DNA of 64,000 bases from Atopobium fossor DSM 15642 (GTDB lineage Bacteria; Actinomycetota; Coriobacteriia; Coriobacteriales; Atopobiaceae), in contig NZ_KI519553.1 of NCBI RefSeq assembly GCF_000483125.1, positions 1,017,412 to 1,081,411 of the forward strand, written 5' to 3'. This document shows, piece after piece, positions 9,025 to 18,342 of the stretch (position 1 is its first letter; each line of letters opens with the position of its first letter). A program made the position numbers and the translations under genes. The notes beneath the pieces were generated by a model. The model was given only the letters and a program-made list of their open reading frames with translations, was not told the DNA's origin and searched no databases.

Positions 9025-9055
9025 TTGACCCTAACACACATCATACGTGTATGCT
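9025..9055 (+). promoter_or_regulatory. Weak promoter candidate for DUF1015 gene
   Basis: TTGACC at 9025-9030 and TATGCT at 9050-9055 are separated by 19 bases, longer than ideal. They lie just ahead of the gene starting at 9085. Confidence 0.3.
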
Positions 9056-9084
9056 TAAGAAATTACGTACTAAAGGAGACTTTC

Positions 9085-10326
9085 ATGCAATTTAATCCTA
9101 TAAGCTGTTTGCGCCCCAACCCTAGAGCAGCACAGAAATTTGCAACGCCTCCCTATGATGTATTTACTCATAAAACAGCACGTATATGGGCACAAAATCA
9201 TCCACAATCATTTATTACCATCGACCGTCCCGAGGTAAACTTTCCCCAAAATTATCATGACTGTACTTCTAAGGTATATGCCAAAGCCAGTGATTTACTT
9301 GGCCAGCGTCTCCTCGATTCCACTTTACTGGCAGACCCCACTGATTGCTTCTATGCCTGGCGCTTAAGCACGCGCGAACATAGTCAGCTTGGCATTGTGG
9401 GTGCTGTAAGCGTAAGTGATTACCTCAATGGGACTATTAAACAACATGAAGCCATTCGTCCCAAGAAGTTATATGACCGCGTGGAGCACATGAAGGCAAC
9501 TGCTGTGCAGGCAAGTCCTGTACTTATGATGCATCCTGCAAATCCTACGCTTTCCCTTATCGTAAATGCATCAATCGCTGCAAACCCACTGTACGATTTT
9601 ATGGATACTGCAGGCATTCATCATCGTATTTGGCGCATTGCTCGCCCTGATGCCGTAGCAGCTTTATGTGCTCTGTACGAACGCATCCCTACGGCTTATA
9701 TTGCAGATGGACATCATCGCGCGGCTGCTGCCGTTAAAGTAGCTCAAACAGCATCCATAGATTCCTCTCGCGCTGCAGCGTCCAACCAATTTTTAGCCGT
9801 ACTCTTTAATGCCGAAGACCTTACTACCCTGCCCTATCATCGCCTTATACATGACACCAATACCATGTCCTCTACCACACTTATCAAGAAAATCATGGAG
9901 GCTGGTATTGCTGTGACTCCTGTAGTATCGGATGCTTCCGAAAGCGCCACACCGCCGCAGTACGCACAAGACCAGCACGTACGTATGTTTGTAGACAATA
10001 CCTGGTATGACTTAAACTTGGGTACTCTTACCAATACACAAAAAGACACTGGTATCGCTGCGGATTTGCTACAGCGTTATATACTTGCACCCGTGCTGGG
10101 TATAGAAGATCCTACTAACAATGCACGCATTTCTTTTATCGGTGGTACTGCAAGTACTACAGAACTACAAGAAGCAGCGCAGACTGCCGCAGGTGTTATT
10201 TTCTCGCCAGCCGCAGTACGGACTCAACAAATTATGGAAATAGCAGATGCGAATAAACTTATGCCACCCAAATCTACTTGGTTTGAGCCTAAGTTGCTCA
10301 GTGGTCTATTTATACGTCAGATTTAA
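9085..10326 (+). CDS. DUF1015 family protein
   Basis: 413 residues, starting at the ATG after AAAGGAGACTTTC. It matches the DUF1015 family: the N-terminal RPNPRAAQKFATPPYDVF, the conserved YIADGHHRAAAA at about residues 208-219, and C-terminal ISFIGG and MPPKSTWFEPKLLSGLFIR. Members are often about 400-430 residues and found near serine or glycerate metabolism genes, but no firm biochemical role is known to me. No signal peptide or membrane helix is apparent. The 3' end overlaps the convergent arsR gene by 17 bases. Confidence 0.85.
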   Translation: MQFNPISCLRPNPRAAQKFATPPYDVFTHKTARIWAQNHPQSFITIDRPEVNFPQNYHDCTSKVYAKASDLLGQRLLDSTLLADPTDCFYAWRLSTREHSQLGIVGAVSVSDYLNGTIKQHEAIRPKKLYDRVEHMKATAVQASPVLMMHPANPTLSLIVNASIAANPLYDFMDTAGIHHRIWRIARPDAVAALCALYERIPTAYIADGHHRAAAAVKVAQTASIDSSRAAASNQFLAVLFNAEDLTTLPYHRLIHDTNTMSSTTLIKKIMEAGIAVTPVVSDASESATPPQYAQDQHVRMFVDNTWYDLNLGTLTNTQKDTGIAADLLQRYILAPVLGIEDPTNNARISFIGGTASTTELQEAAQTAAGVIFSPAAVRTQQIMEIADANKLMPPKSTWFEPKLLSGLFIRQI

Positions 10327-10681
10327 TGTCCTCTGCAGCGTGCTCTAAACCAACACGCAATAGAGTAACTACATGATCATCTGCTATGGAATACATCATG
10401 CGTTGCCCATCGCGACGCGCCACTACCACACCTCGGTCGCGCAGCAGGCGCAACTGATGAGAGATGGCAGATTGTGTAACATGTGCAGCCTCTTGTAGTT
10501 CGGAAACCGAACGCTCTTGCGTGCCCAATGCTGACAAAATTTGAAAACGCGTAAAGTCAGATAATGCATCAAAAATTTGCGTAGCTGCATACACCACATC
10601 ATCATTAGTACAGTAGGCAGATAACTCACTTGTAGAAGCGCCCATAGCATCACTGCTCTGAGCAGGAAATTGATTGGTCAT
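10310..10681 (-). CDS. ArsR/SmtB-family repressor with zinc-type site
   Basis: 123-residue winged-helix repressor. DNA-binding region: ELQEAAHVTQSAISHQLRLL; wing: RRDGQRMMYSI. There is no Cys metal-binding CxC box. The last helix reads DDHVVTLLRVGLEHAAEDI: the spacing Asp-x-His-(10)-His-(2)-Glu is the alpha-5 site used by SmtB/CzrA-type zinc sensors. The start at 10681 is chosen for AAGGATT upstream and the family length. It is convergent with the DUF1015 gene and divergent from the TPR gene at 10805. Zinc (or Co/Ni) derepression is inferred; no zinc transporter is visible nearby. Confidence 0.85.
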   Translation of the reverse strand: MTNQFPAQSSDAMGASTSELSAYCTNDDVVYAATQIFDALSDFTRFQILSALGTQERSVSELQEAAHVTQSAISHQLRLLRDRGVVVARRDGQRMMYSIADDHVVTLLRVGLEHAAEDIKSDV

Positions 10682-10804
10682 AGTGCAAATCCTTACGTTG
10701 TTTCTCCCTTTGTATGTTCCCAAACTATGCGTCATCTGTCACCTGCTGCACAAAACCGTGAATTATGTCCGTCCGATAGGGTACTCTAAAAGGCAGGAGG
10801 TCAT

Positions 10805-13075
10805 GTGGAACACAAGGAAAACGGCTCCAAGCCGCAACGTACAGAGCACACGTCTTTGCAAACGGATGCGCCCAGCAATGCCACCCTGAGCGTTGAGTTT
10901 AACGACGCTCAGATTGATACCAGCTTTAACATCTATGCCCTGTACCGGGGATTTAATGCTGCACCAAACTTTATTGATGCACTTAAACTCTATTATGCAG
11001 GCGTACAAAATCGTACCCACATGGCTTTATCAGACCCCACAAACAACCTCATGCCTTGCGCCGCAGAGCAACTGCTAGCCCGATGGCTGGAAGAAGCTGA
11101 CTTACTACAAGAACTTCCTGTTGCTGATGCCAACTCTGACGAAGAGCCTCATTGGCCACAAATGCGCCTTATCATGCTGCATCATACAGGTATGGTTTAC
11201 CTTCGTATAGAGGAGTTCCCCGTTCCCTATATCATAAAGCTGCGTATTATCCGTATTGAAGCTGCACTTAACCGCATGCTTATGGCTGCTACCAAAACAA
11301 ACACGCATTTGGCAGCCATGAATGAACAAGAAATCTATACCTACACGCAAGCAATTAATGACACTATTTGTCAGCAACATGATGTACAAACAACTGTCGA
11401 GAAACCCCATAACTCGTATATCAATCAAGAACTGCCATCTGAGTGGGCTGTACGTAAAGCCATTGCCACTGGTTTTGAAACCTGGATTTTACCCTACCGC
11501 TTTGTAGGCTCTTTACGTTGCAACGTTGCACGTGGAGCAGTAGCTATAGAAATTGAGCTCATACCACCTTCTGCTATGCCCCAAAGCTGCTGGTCAAATG
11601 ACCTCAATAAGGTACTTCGCGGCTCAAAGTATATGCGCAACGCTGCTGCCAGCGCTTATGCGCTGCGTTTAGGCATTCTTGCTGCTAGTACAGCCTTTGA
11701 TGCACATGCATCTGTCCAGCACGTTTGGGTTGCTGGCATTATAAATACGTCCACTGCGCGAAGTTGCAGGTACAGTGTCTGTTTTACGCGTGATACCTTT
11801 ACCACTGTCAACACACAGTCTCTTGACCAGCTACAAGAAAGTTATAACAGTTTTGGTGCAAACATTATTTTTGATGACGGTTGGTTAGCTCCCTGTGAGC
11901 AAACCTTTTTCCTAGAGGACGAACTCTTTTGTCCTCGTGAGCGCTATGACTCCATCGAGCTTTCTTCTCGTATTTTGGACGAGAAAACCGCTGAGCTTTT
12001 AGGTTCTTGTCGCGTTGCTGACTTTGGCATTAACGAATATGCACCCATGGAACAACTTGCCGAGCAGCTGGGTATGAAGCTGGGTAGCACAGTAACCGAG
12101 CAGGTACACGCATTAATGGATTTTGCGCATACAACAAACCATACCGTGCAACAGGCTGCCAAACGCACAGCATCTAAGCTTATTGAAGGCACGCTCGACG
12201 CAGAAGATTATCAAGCCATTTTGGATGAATTTACGTATGGTGACAATCTTTCTCGTACGCGCCAAGAGGCCTTAGGCCTCTTTATGCAAGGAAAAAATGA
12301 AGAAACTTGCAAACTGATTGCAGGCGTTCTGAAGCCCATAGAAGCTGCTCATAGCTATGAATCTACCAAAGAGCTGCTCTGGTGCCACTTTGAAACCTAT
12401 ACCGAGCGTTCTCTATTCAATCGTGCACATGCCGCAGATGCCCAAAACCCTACCGTATGTCTTGTGCCCATGGCGTATTACAGCTGTTTACTTATGTATG
12501 CCAGCGCCTTAGTGCGACTAGGACAACTTGAACAAGGTATTACCTATGCTCGCAGGTGCCTTGAGCTCAACCCCTATGACATCCGCGCACGCCTCTTACT
12601 TGCTGGTGCTCTTGAACAGGGCGGAGATCAGCCTGGGGCCCTTACGGAACTTATAGCCCTGCTACATTACGTCTACTCTGGCGACAGTATGGGCATTGGT
12701 TTGTATCGTCTGGGTTCTCTTATGTGGAAGCGCAACCAACCACGTGTAGCAGACGCATGCTATTCCAAAGCACTTCAATTTTCTTCCACCGCACATGACA
12801 TGGCCGCCTTTGAACTCAAAGCACTTATGGAGGAACATAAAGATAGCTATGAGCCTGTACAAATTGATGACATTGATTCCATACTGCAAGAAAACAATAT
12901 CCCTACGCAGGTTGACGAGAAAATACATGAATCACTGCGTGTTGTTGCGCGCACAGCCATGGATGCACAACTCTTTGAGCTTGCCAGTGACGTTATGAGC
13001 AATCTGACCAATCTAGATAGCGATGAAATTTTGTTTGATATAGACCGTTCAATTGAACATGCTCCGGACAAATAA
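10805..13075 (+). CDS. Large TPR-repeat protein of unknown function
   Basis: 756 residues, GTG start four bases after AGGAGG. No signal peptide or membrane helix. The N-terminal ~450 residues are not a family I recognise. The C-terminal third has tetratricopeptide-like helices, clearest at LGQLEQGITYARRCLELNPYDIRARLLLAGALEQGG and the following GLYRLGSLMWKRNQPRVADACYSKAL. TPR arrays normally serve protein binding. It stands alone between the divergent arsR and a bidirectional terminator at 13126-13166. Function cannot be assigned. Confidence 0.75.
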   Translation: MEHKENGSKPQRTEHTSLQTDAPSNATLSVEFNDAQIDTSFNIYALYRGFNAAPNFIDALKLYYAGVQNRTHMALSDPTNNLMPCAAEQLLARWLEEADLLQELPVADANSDEEPHWPQMRLIMLHHTGMVYLRIEEFPVPYIIKLRIIRIEAALNRMLMAATKTNTHLAAMNEQEIYTYTQAINDTICQQHDVQTTVEKPHNSYINQELPSEWAVRKAIATGFETWILPYRFVGSLRCNVARGAVAIEIELIPPSAMPQSCWSNDLNKVLRGSKYMRNAAASAYALRLGILAASTAFDAHASVQHVWVAGIINTSTARSCRYSVCFTRDTFTTVNTQSLDQLQESYNSFGANIIFDDGWLAPCEQTFFLEDELFCPRERYDSIELSSRILDEKTAELLGSCRVADFGINEYAPMEQLAEQLGMKLGSTVTEQVHALMDFAHTTNHTVQQAAKRTASKLIEGTLDAEDYQAILDEFTYGDNLSRTRQEALGLFMQGKNEETCKLIAGVLKPIEAAHSYESTKELLWCHFETYTERSLFNRAHAADAQNPTVCLVPMAYYSCLLMYASALVRLGQLEQGITYARRCLELNPYDIRARLLLAGALEQGGDQPGALTELIALLHYVYSGDSMGIGLYRLGSLMWKRNQPRVADACYSKALQFSSTAHDMAAFELKALMEEHKDSYEPVQIDDIDSILQENNIPTQVDEKIHESLRVVARTAMDAQLFELASDVMSNLTNLDSDEILFDIDRSIEHAPDK

Positions 13076-13125
13076 CTCCTCTTACCATAGCTTTTCTTGT
13101 CCAGTACGATGCGAACCATACACAG

Positions 13126-13166
13126 CAAAAGACCAAGCCTCATAACAATGGTGACTTGGTCTTTTG
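13126..13166. terminator. Bidirectional terminator
   Basis: CAAAAGACCAAG (13126-13137) pairs perfectly with CTTGGTCTTTTG (13155-13166) between two converging genes (TPR protein and dipeptidase). Confidence 0.75.
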
Positions 13167-13208
13167 TGTAAATCAAATCTGACTAAAGAGTTTTGCTAAG
13201 CAACAATC

Positions 13209-14618
13209 TTAAGCATTGAGATTAAGCTTCATCAGGCGGGTAAGAGCTAAGATGTAGATGCCCAAAGACTGCTTCATGAGCTCCTCAGAAACACCTTCAT
13301 CTGCACTATGCTCGCCGTGTACCCACTCGGGATACTCCCAATCAGGATCATTGGGACCAAAGCTTGCGGCACGAGCAAAGTGACGTGCATAGGTGCCTCC
13401 ACCCATGGTAAAGGGCTCGGCGTTCTTGCCGGTTACCTCGTTGTAGGTGTTAATAAGAGTCTGGATTGCCTCAGACTCAGGATCGGTTACAAAAGGAACC
13501 ATATCCAGATAGCACTCTACGGTTGCATGGTGCTGAGCTGCAAGCTCAGAAACCTTAGCGGTAATCTCTTCACCAGTAATGGAGGTTGGATAGCGAGAAT
13601 CGATGGTCTGCTCAAAGCGGCCATCAATAGTACGCATGGTACCACCAATGCAGGTTAGAGGATCAAAGTACTTATCGGCAGTTGCAAAGCCCATGGAAGA
13701 ACCGTCTGTAGAAGCCAAAACAATACGGTCCAGCTCCAAAAACTCGCGTTCACCCTCGTCACACAGGTTGTTATCCAGCATGTAGTTCACAAGCAGGCCA
13801 ATAGCGTTAATGGTGCCAGCGGGCTTGGAAGCGTGACCACCAATACCGTGAGCAGTAAGTTTAGCAAGACCATCGCCAGCATCCTCTACGCTTACGCGGT
13901 CGGTTGGGGTAAGCTCGGCTGCGTTTGCACGGACAACAGCAGTTGCCAAGTTAGGAATTGCGTTATCTGCAATGCCACCATTAAAGTCAACAATCTTGCC
14001 ACCAGCTACCTTGTCAGACACAATACGTGCAGAGTAGCCGCCCTTCTCGCCATAGCACAGGGGGAAGTCTGCATCAGGAGTAAAGAGGAATGCAGGCTGA
14101 GGGAAATTCTCTACATACCACTCAACGTCCTGCATAGAGGTTTCCTCGTTGCAGCCAATGATGACACGAAGGGTGTAGGGAAGCTTCTCGCCCTTCTCGA
14201 TAAAATACTTAGCGGCATACATAGCTAAAACCAGAGGACCCTTATCGTCCAAAACGCCGCGACCCATCAGATAGCCATCTTTGCGAGTTACGTGCAAAGG
14301 ATCAAAGGTCCAGCCCGTACCTAAAGGAACAATATCTGTGTGACCAATAAGACCAATGTAGTCCTCGCTTGTACCCTTAAGATCTGCGTAGCCAATGTAG
14401 CCTTCGCAGTCATGAGCCTCAAGACCAAGATCACCTGCAATCTCGCAGGCCTTTGCAAGGGCCTCATGAGGGGCGTGACCCCAAGGCTCGCCGGGCTTGG
14501 CCTCGTCCATGTTTTCTACACTCTCAATCTGGACGAGCTTGTCAATATCTACAATAACGTCTTCCCAAACACGATCTACGTATTCGGCAATTTCTTGCTT
14601 AAGCTGTTCGTCTGCCAT
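13209..14618 (-). CDS. M20 family dipeptidase (PepV/Sapep-like), copy 1
   Basis: 469-residue cytoplasmic metallopeptidase. The di-metal ligands of M20 enzymes are seen in order: HTDIVPLG, GRGVLDDKGPL, CNEETSM (Glu-Glu pair), TPDADFPLCYGEKGG, and the late His in HGEHSADEG. PepV/Sapep enzymes cleave dipeptides with broad specificity and need two metal ions. The start at 14618 follows GAAAGGGG; upstream extension adds unrelated residues. A paralogue lies directly upstream on the same strand, separated by a strong inverted repeat. The pair suggests peptide scavenging. Confidence 0.9.
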   Translation of the reverse strand: MADEQLKQEIAEYVDRVWEDVIVDIDKLVQIESVENMDEAKPGEPWGHAPHEALAKACEIAGDLGLEAHDCEGYIGYADLKGTSEDYIGLIGHTDIVPLGTGWTFDPLHVTRKDGYLMGRGVLDDKGPLVLAMYAAKYFIEKGEKLPYTLRVIIGCNEETSMQDVEWYVENFPQPAFLFTPDADFPLCYGEKGGYSARIVSDKVAGGKIVDFNGGIADNAIPNLATAVVRANAAELTPTDRVSVEDAGDGLAKLTAHGIGGHASKPAGTINAIGLLVNYMLDNNLCDEGEREFLELDRIVLASTDGSSMGFATADKYFDPLTCIGGTMRTIDGRFEQTIDSRYPTSITGEEITAKVSELAAQHHATVECYLDMVPFVTDPESEAIQTLINTYNEVTGKNAEPFTMGGGTYARHFARAASFGPNDPDWEYPEWVHGEHSADEGVSEELMKQSLGIYILALTRLMKLNLNA

Positions 14619-14649
14619 AATGCCCCTTTCAAAAGACCTAGCTAACAAA

Positions 14650-14687
14650 ATGCATACCGTACTGATTGTATTCAATACGGTATGCAT
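14650..14687 (-). terminator. 12-bp hairpin between the two dipeptidase genes
   Basis: ATGCATACCGTA (14650-14661) and TACGGTATGCAT (14676-14687) pair perfectly. On the minus strand the stem is followed by TTTT, so it can act as a weak terminator or attenuator, or protect an mRNA end. Confidence 0.5.
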
Positions 14688-14756
14688 GTGCTTGACGAGT
14701 CTATAAGCGGCATAATTTTCCACTATTGTGGATAAACCGCAGGTCAAGTTCTGAAG

Positions 14757-16187
14757 TTAGTCCAGATTAAGCTCCATAAGTCGCATAATTGCCACAATAT
14801 AAATTTTTAGAGCCTGTTTAAACTCTTCCTCATGCACACCTTCATTGGGGCCATGCTCAGGGCCAACCCACTTAGGAAGCGTAGCACCATGCTCAAAGGG
14901 TCCAAAAGCTGCAGCCTTACCAAAGTGGCGCGCATATGTACCGCCACCAATAGTAAACGCACGACCATTTTTACCGGTGTACTCATTGTAAGTCGAAACA
15001 AGCGTCTGAATTTCTGGAGACTCTGGATCGGTCAAGAAAGGTGTCATATTGCCTTGAACCTCAAAACTTGCATTGTGTTGTACTGCTAAAGGTTCTAGGA
15101 CAGCGCTCATCTTATCCACATCCGTACTGGTTGGATAGCGTACGTCAATAGTTTGAACAAAGCAGCCATTATTGGTACGCAGCGTTCCTCCAATACAGGT
15201 TAGAGGCTCAAAGAAACTATCTGTAGCATCAATGCCAATGGATGAACCATCGGTAGAGGCCATAATCTTTTGTAAAAGCTCCAAATAGCTAAGTTGAGAA
15301 GGACTATAGAGCTTATGAGCAAGTAGGTAATCTACCAAAATGCCAATGGCGTTGAGTGTACCTTCTGGCATAGAGGCATGGCCACCCTTGCCATGAGCCA
15401 CAATGCGCACCTTTCCATTACCTGCATCTTCAAGCTCAATATGCTGAGCCGCAGGCAAATCTGCTAGGTTTGCATAAACCACAGCTTCTACCAGGCTGCA
15501 TACTGCATTGGCTACCGTACCACCATCCAAACTCACCAGCACATTTCCGCTCTTCTCGCCAGCAATTTCTTGGCTGCGGAAGGCGCCTTGTACACGGCCT
15601 TTCTCGCCACAGATAAGAGGAAACTCGGCATCAGGTGTAAATAGGAAATCGGGCTCGCGGTAATTTTGTAAATACCACTCCACATCACCCATGGATGTTT
15701 CTTCGTTGGTGCCAACAAGCGCGCGTAAGGTATGTTTGGGTGCAATACCAGTGCGCAAAACCTCACGACGCACAAACCCTGCGGCATACAGAGACAAAAC
15801 CAGCGGTCCCTTATCGTCCGCTACACCACGACCAATCAAATACCCATCCTTGCGTGTTACACGCAAGGGATCAAAATCCCAACCAGTACCCAAAGGAACA
15901 ATGTCTGCGTGAGCAATAGTAGCAATCTGCTTGTCATCTTGGCCATCAATCTGACCATACCCTAAGTACCCATTGCAATTAACGGCATCCAAGCCCAAGC
16001 GCTCAGCAATGCGCAAAGCTGCATCCAACGCTGCGCGTGGAGCAGGGCCAAAGGGAGCATCATCACTGGCATGCTCCAAGTCCTCCACACTTTCAATCTG
16101 AACTAACGTATCAATGTCAGAAACTACACTATCCCAAACTTCATCCACATACGCATCAACACGTGCCTTGAGTAGATCATCTGCCAT
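14757..16187 (-). CDS. M20 family dipeptidase (PepV/Sapep-like), copy 2
   Basis: 476 residues, same fold and length as the downstream copy, with clear similarity along the whole chain (for example DIVPLGTGW, DPLRVTRKDGYLIGRGV, IGGGTYARHFGKAAAFGP). Metal-site motifs: AHADIVPLG, GVADDKGPL, NEETSMG, TPDAEFPL, GPEHGPNEG. The two differ through much of the dimerisation lid, so this is an old duplication with likely different dipeptide preference. AAGGTAATCAC precedes the ATG. A YjbR gene follows upstream on the same strand 34 bases away, and all three may be co-transcribed. Confidence 0.9.
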   Translation of the reverse strand: MADDLLKARVDAYVDEVWDSVVSDIDTLVQIESVEDLEHASDDAPFGPAPRAALDAALRIAERLGLDAVNCNGYLGYGQIDGQDDKQIATIAHADIVPLGTGWDFDPLRVTRKDGYLIGRGVADDKGPLVLSLYAAGFVRREVLRTGIAPKHTLRALVGTNEETSMGDVEWYLQNYREPDFLFTPDAEFPLICGEKGRVQGAFRSQEIAGEKSGNVLVSLDGGTVANAVCSLVEAVVYANLADLPAAQHIELEDAGNGKVRIVAHGKGGHASMPEGTLNAIGILVDYLLAHKLYSPSQLSYLELLQKIMASTDGSSIGIDATDSFFEPLTCIGGTLRTNNGCFVQTIDVRYPTSTDVDKMSAVLEPLAVQHNASFEVQGNMTPFLTDPESPEIQTLVSTYNEYTGKNGRAFTIGGGTYARHFGKAAAFGPFEHGATLPKWVGPEHGPNEGVHEEEFKQALKIYIVAIMRLMELNLD

Positions 16188-16221
16188 GTGATTACCTTTC
16201 TATTGTTACATCTGTTGCATC

Positions 16222-16656
16222 TTAATTTTGGCGTTTCCCTTTGGTTTTCCTACTTACTTTTGCAGGAGCTGTCAGACTAAAGCTTGTATCGATAAGTACT
16301 GCAAGCTGCTCATCAGAAACGGTTTTGAGATTTCGTATGGCTTGTGTGTCAAAAGACTCGGACTCCAACAATACAGAAATCCAATGCTCCTTGTTCATGT
16401 GGTATGCCGAGAAAATCCCTACCTGTTCACGTAAATGCGCAACAACCAGTGGCTCATTTTTTAGCAGTACAATCTCCACAGATTCCTGCACAGAAAGACC
16501 CAGTTTAGACGCCATAACGGGCATTGCTAACGCAAACCATTTGCCATTTGATGGATGCCTAAGCACTGCGTTTGCAGAACCCGCGCCAGTCCAGGGATAA
16601 TCCGGAGTAATGCCATACTGATGTGCAACATAGGCAAAAAGCTGTTGCTTATTCAT
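16222..16656 (-). CDS. MmcQ/YjbR family protein
   Basis: 144 residues. The family pattern is visible: an N-terminal helix, then YPWTG, then VLRHPSNGKWFAL, then HMNKEHWISVLL. YjbR proteins have a CyaY-like fold and have been proposed to bind DNA, but their function is unsettled. The basic C-terminal tail (SRKTKGKRQN) could help nucleic-acid contact. It lies directly upstream of the dipeptidase pair on the same strand. Confidence 0.8.
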   Translation of the reverse strand: MNKQQLFAYVAHQYGITPDYPWTGAGSANAVLRHPSNGKWFALAMPVMASKLGLSVQESVEIVLLKNEPLVVAHLREQVGIFSAYHMNKEHWISVLLESESFDTQAIRNLKTVSDEQLAVLIDTSFSLTAPAKVSRKTKGKRQN

Positions 16657-16890
16657 GCGGCTCCCCTGTTTGATATCCCCATAAACAAATTGTGTGAATC
16701 CGTTTTAACACACAGTTTCAAGTAAATTGTGGTGCTCGCATAATTGTTTATAGTTTAGACTCATTTATATTTGCATGGTTAGCTATGTGTACATAGTCCA
16801 GTCACGTGCGGTATGGCCGTTCTAGACCCACAACACAACAATTATGCAATCGCTTGTACGGTACCACCCATTTCTTTGCTTGGAGCGACA

Positions 16891-17562
16891 ATGCTCGATG
16901 CTGCTCAATTTCTTGATAACCACCATTTTGAAGCCGCTATTTTTGACTTCGATGGTACTATTGCGCTATCTGGCAGAATTTGGAATGACATCGACACCAT
17001 TTTTTGCGAGCGTCGAGGGATTCAATGGACACCTGCGCTTGCAGCCAATATTGCAGCACTTGGTTTTAGTAAGGGTGCCGTTTATATGGTTGAACACTTT
17101 AACCTTAACGAGAAACCCGAAGATATTGTAGCTGAGTGGACTAGCCTAGCCACTCAGCTGTATACCAAACAGGTTACATTACGTAAAGGAGTAGAGTCTT
17201 ACCTCACTCAGTTGCGTAATGCAGGAATACGAATAGCGCTTGCAACCAGTAACAGCCCCGAGGTACTTGGATCTCTTGAGCCCCGCATACACGTAGATAG
17301 CCTCTTTGACGAGGTATTTTACGCTCAGCAGGTAGGGAAATCTAAGCACCATCCAGATATTTATTTACACACCGCCGCTGCCTTACACACACATCCTAGC
17401 AGCTGCGTCGTCTTTGAAGACATTGTGCCTGCAATTAACTCTGCAAAAAAGGCTGGCTGTACAGCCGTAGGTGTTTTTGCTGATGATCCCACTCAGGATG
17501 TCGAGAAGGTACAAGAAGTAAGCGATTGTTTCTTGTACGACTGGCAAGATTTGTTGGTATAG
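16891..17562 (+). CDS. HAD-family hydrolase, PgmB/CbbY-like
   Basis: 223 residues using the ATG at 16891, which has TTGGAG seven bases upstream; an ATG at 16813 would add 26 unlikely residues with no ribosome site. HAD motifs: FDFDGTIALSG, ATSNSPE, Lys in VGKSKHHPDIY, VFEDIVPAINSAKKAG. The helical cap and the HPDIYL and FED motifs match the beta-phosphoglucomutase-like branch. Likely a sugar-phosphate phosphatase or mutase; the substrate is not deducible. Single gene, convergent with ferritin. Confidence 0.85.
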   Translation: MLDAAQFLDNHHFEAAIFDFDGTIALSGRIWNDIDTIFCERRGIQWTPALAANIAALGFSKGAVYMVEHFNLNEKPEDIVAEWTSLATQLYTKQVTLRKGVESYLTQLRNAGIRIALATSNSPEVLGSLEPRIHVDSLFDEVFYAQQVGKSKHHPDIYLHTAAALHTHPSSCVVFEDIVPAINSAKKAGCTAVGVFADDPTQDVEKVQEVSDCFLYDWQDLLV

Positions 17563-17630
17563 GACATCGTTCAACGTAACTACTACCAACTTAAAGACTG
17601 TGCAAGCGCGTTACATCAAAATATATAAAG

Positions 17631-17664
17631 AAACAGGCCTTTGGAGAACCGAAGACCTGTTTTT
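17631..17664. terminator. Terminator between HAD gene and ferritin
   Basis: AAACAGGCCTT (17631-17641) pairs with AAGACCTGTTT (17652-17662) with one mismatch and is followed by TT; it suits both converging genes. Confidence 0.65.
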
Positions 17665-17697
17665 CATGCAAAAGTGAATATCGAGAAAAGAAAGGGT

Positions 17698-18213
17698 TTA
17701 CATTGGCATGGTAGGAGCGGTAAACACACGAGTCTGATACTCACGATCAAGCTCAAACAAACCCTTGGGGTCCCCACCAAAAAGCTCCATGTTCTTAATC
17801 ATGTCAGAAGCGTTAGTCTCTTCCTCACCCTGCTCCTTAACAAACCAGTCGAGTAGCTGCATCGTGCGGAAATCATGCTGCTCATTAGCAATTGCATAGC
17901 AATCGTTGATGGAAGCAGTAACATACTGCTCGTGCTCAAGCGCTGCCTGCAAAGGATCCATATCGTTGTTAAATGTTTTATCGGGCTGAGCAATAGCAAG
18001 CATCTTTACCTGGTAATCATTATCCAAAAGGTAGCGACGAAGAATCTTTGCGTGAGAAAGCTCTTCTTCTACCTGAATCATATACCAGTTTGCAAAACCT
18101 TTAAGGCCACGGTCCTCATAGTAGTCTGCAAAGGTTAAATACAAGTATGCTGAATAAATTTCTTTATTAATTTGCTCATTAAGTGCGTCACCAAGCGTTG
18201 TATTGATAGCCAT
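17698..18213 (-). CDS. ftnA: Bacterial ferritin
   Basis: 171-residue iron-storage ferritin that assembles into a 24-subunit shell. Ferroxidase ligands are in place: Glu in NKEIYSAYLY, Glu-Glu and His in VEEELSHAKI, Glu in LEHEQYV, and Glu-Gln-Gly in VKEQGEEETN. Length and motifs fit FtnA, not bacterioferritin (no haem Met) or Dps. GGAAGAGG precedes the ATG. It is divergent from the GDPD gene; the shared 205-base interval holds the palindrome TGTGTATACACA. In an anaerobe ferritin guards against iron and oxygen stress, consistent with superoxide reductase and suf genes elsewhere in the window. Confidence 0.93.
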   Translation of the reverse strand: MAINTTLGDALNEQINKEIYSAYLYLTFADYYEDRGLKGFANWYMIQVEEELSHAKILRRYLLDNDYQVKMLAIAQPDKTFNNDMDPLQAALEHEQYVTASINDCYAIANEQHDFRTMQLLDWFVKEQGEEETNASDMIKNMELFGGDPKGLFELDREYQTRVFTAPTMPM

Positions 18214-18342
18214 ATATACCTCTTCCTTTGTTTACTATAAAACACACTCTCCTTGTGCGTTCTATAGCTGTATACCCAGATATTAATCTGCCAGAGAGCT
18301 GCGCAGAATTTTCATTCGTTTTGGTATGTCTCGTGTATCATA

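Noticed and set aside
14692..14720. TTGACG ... CATAAT promoter-like pair on the plus strand
   Set aside because: No plus-strand gene follows and spacing is short; it lies between two minus-strand genes.
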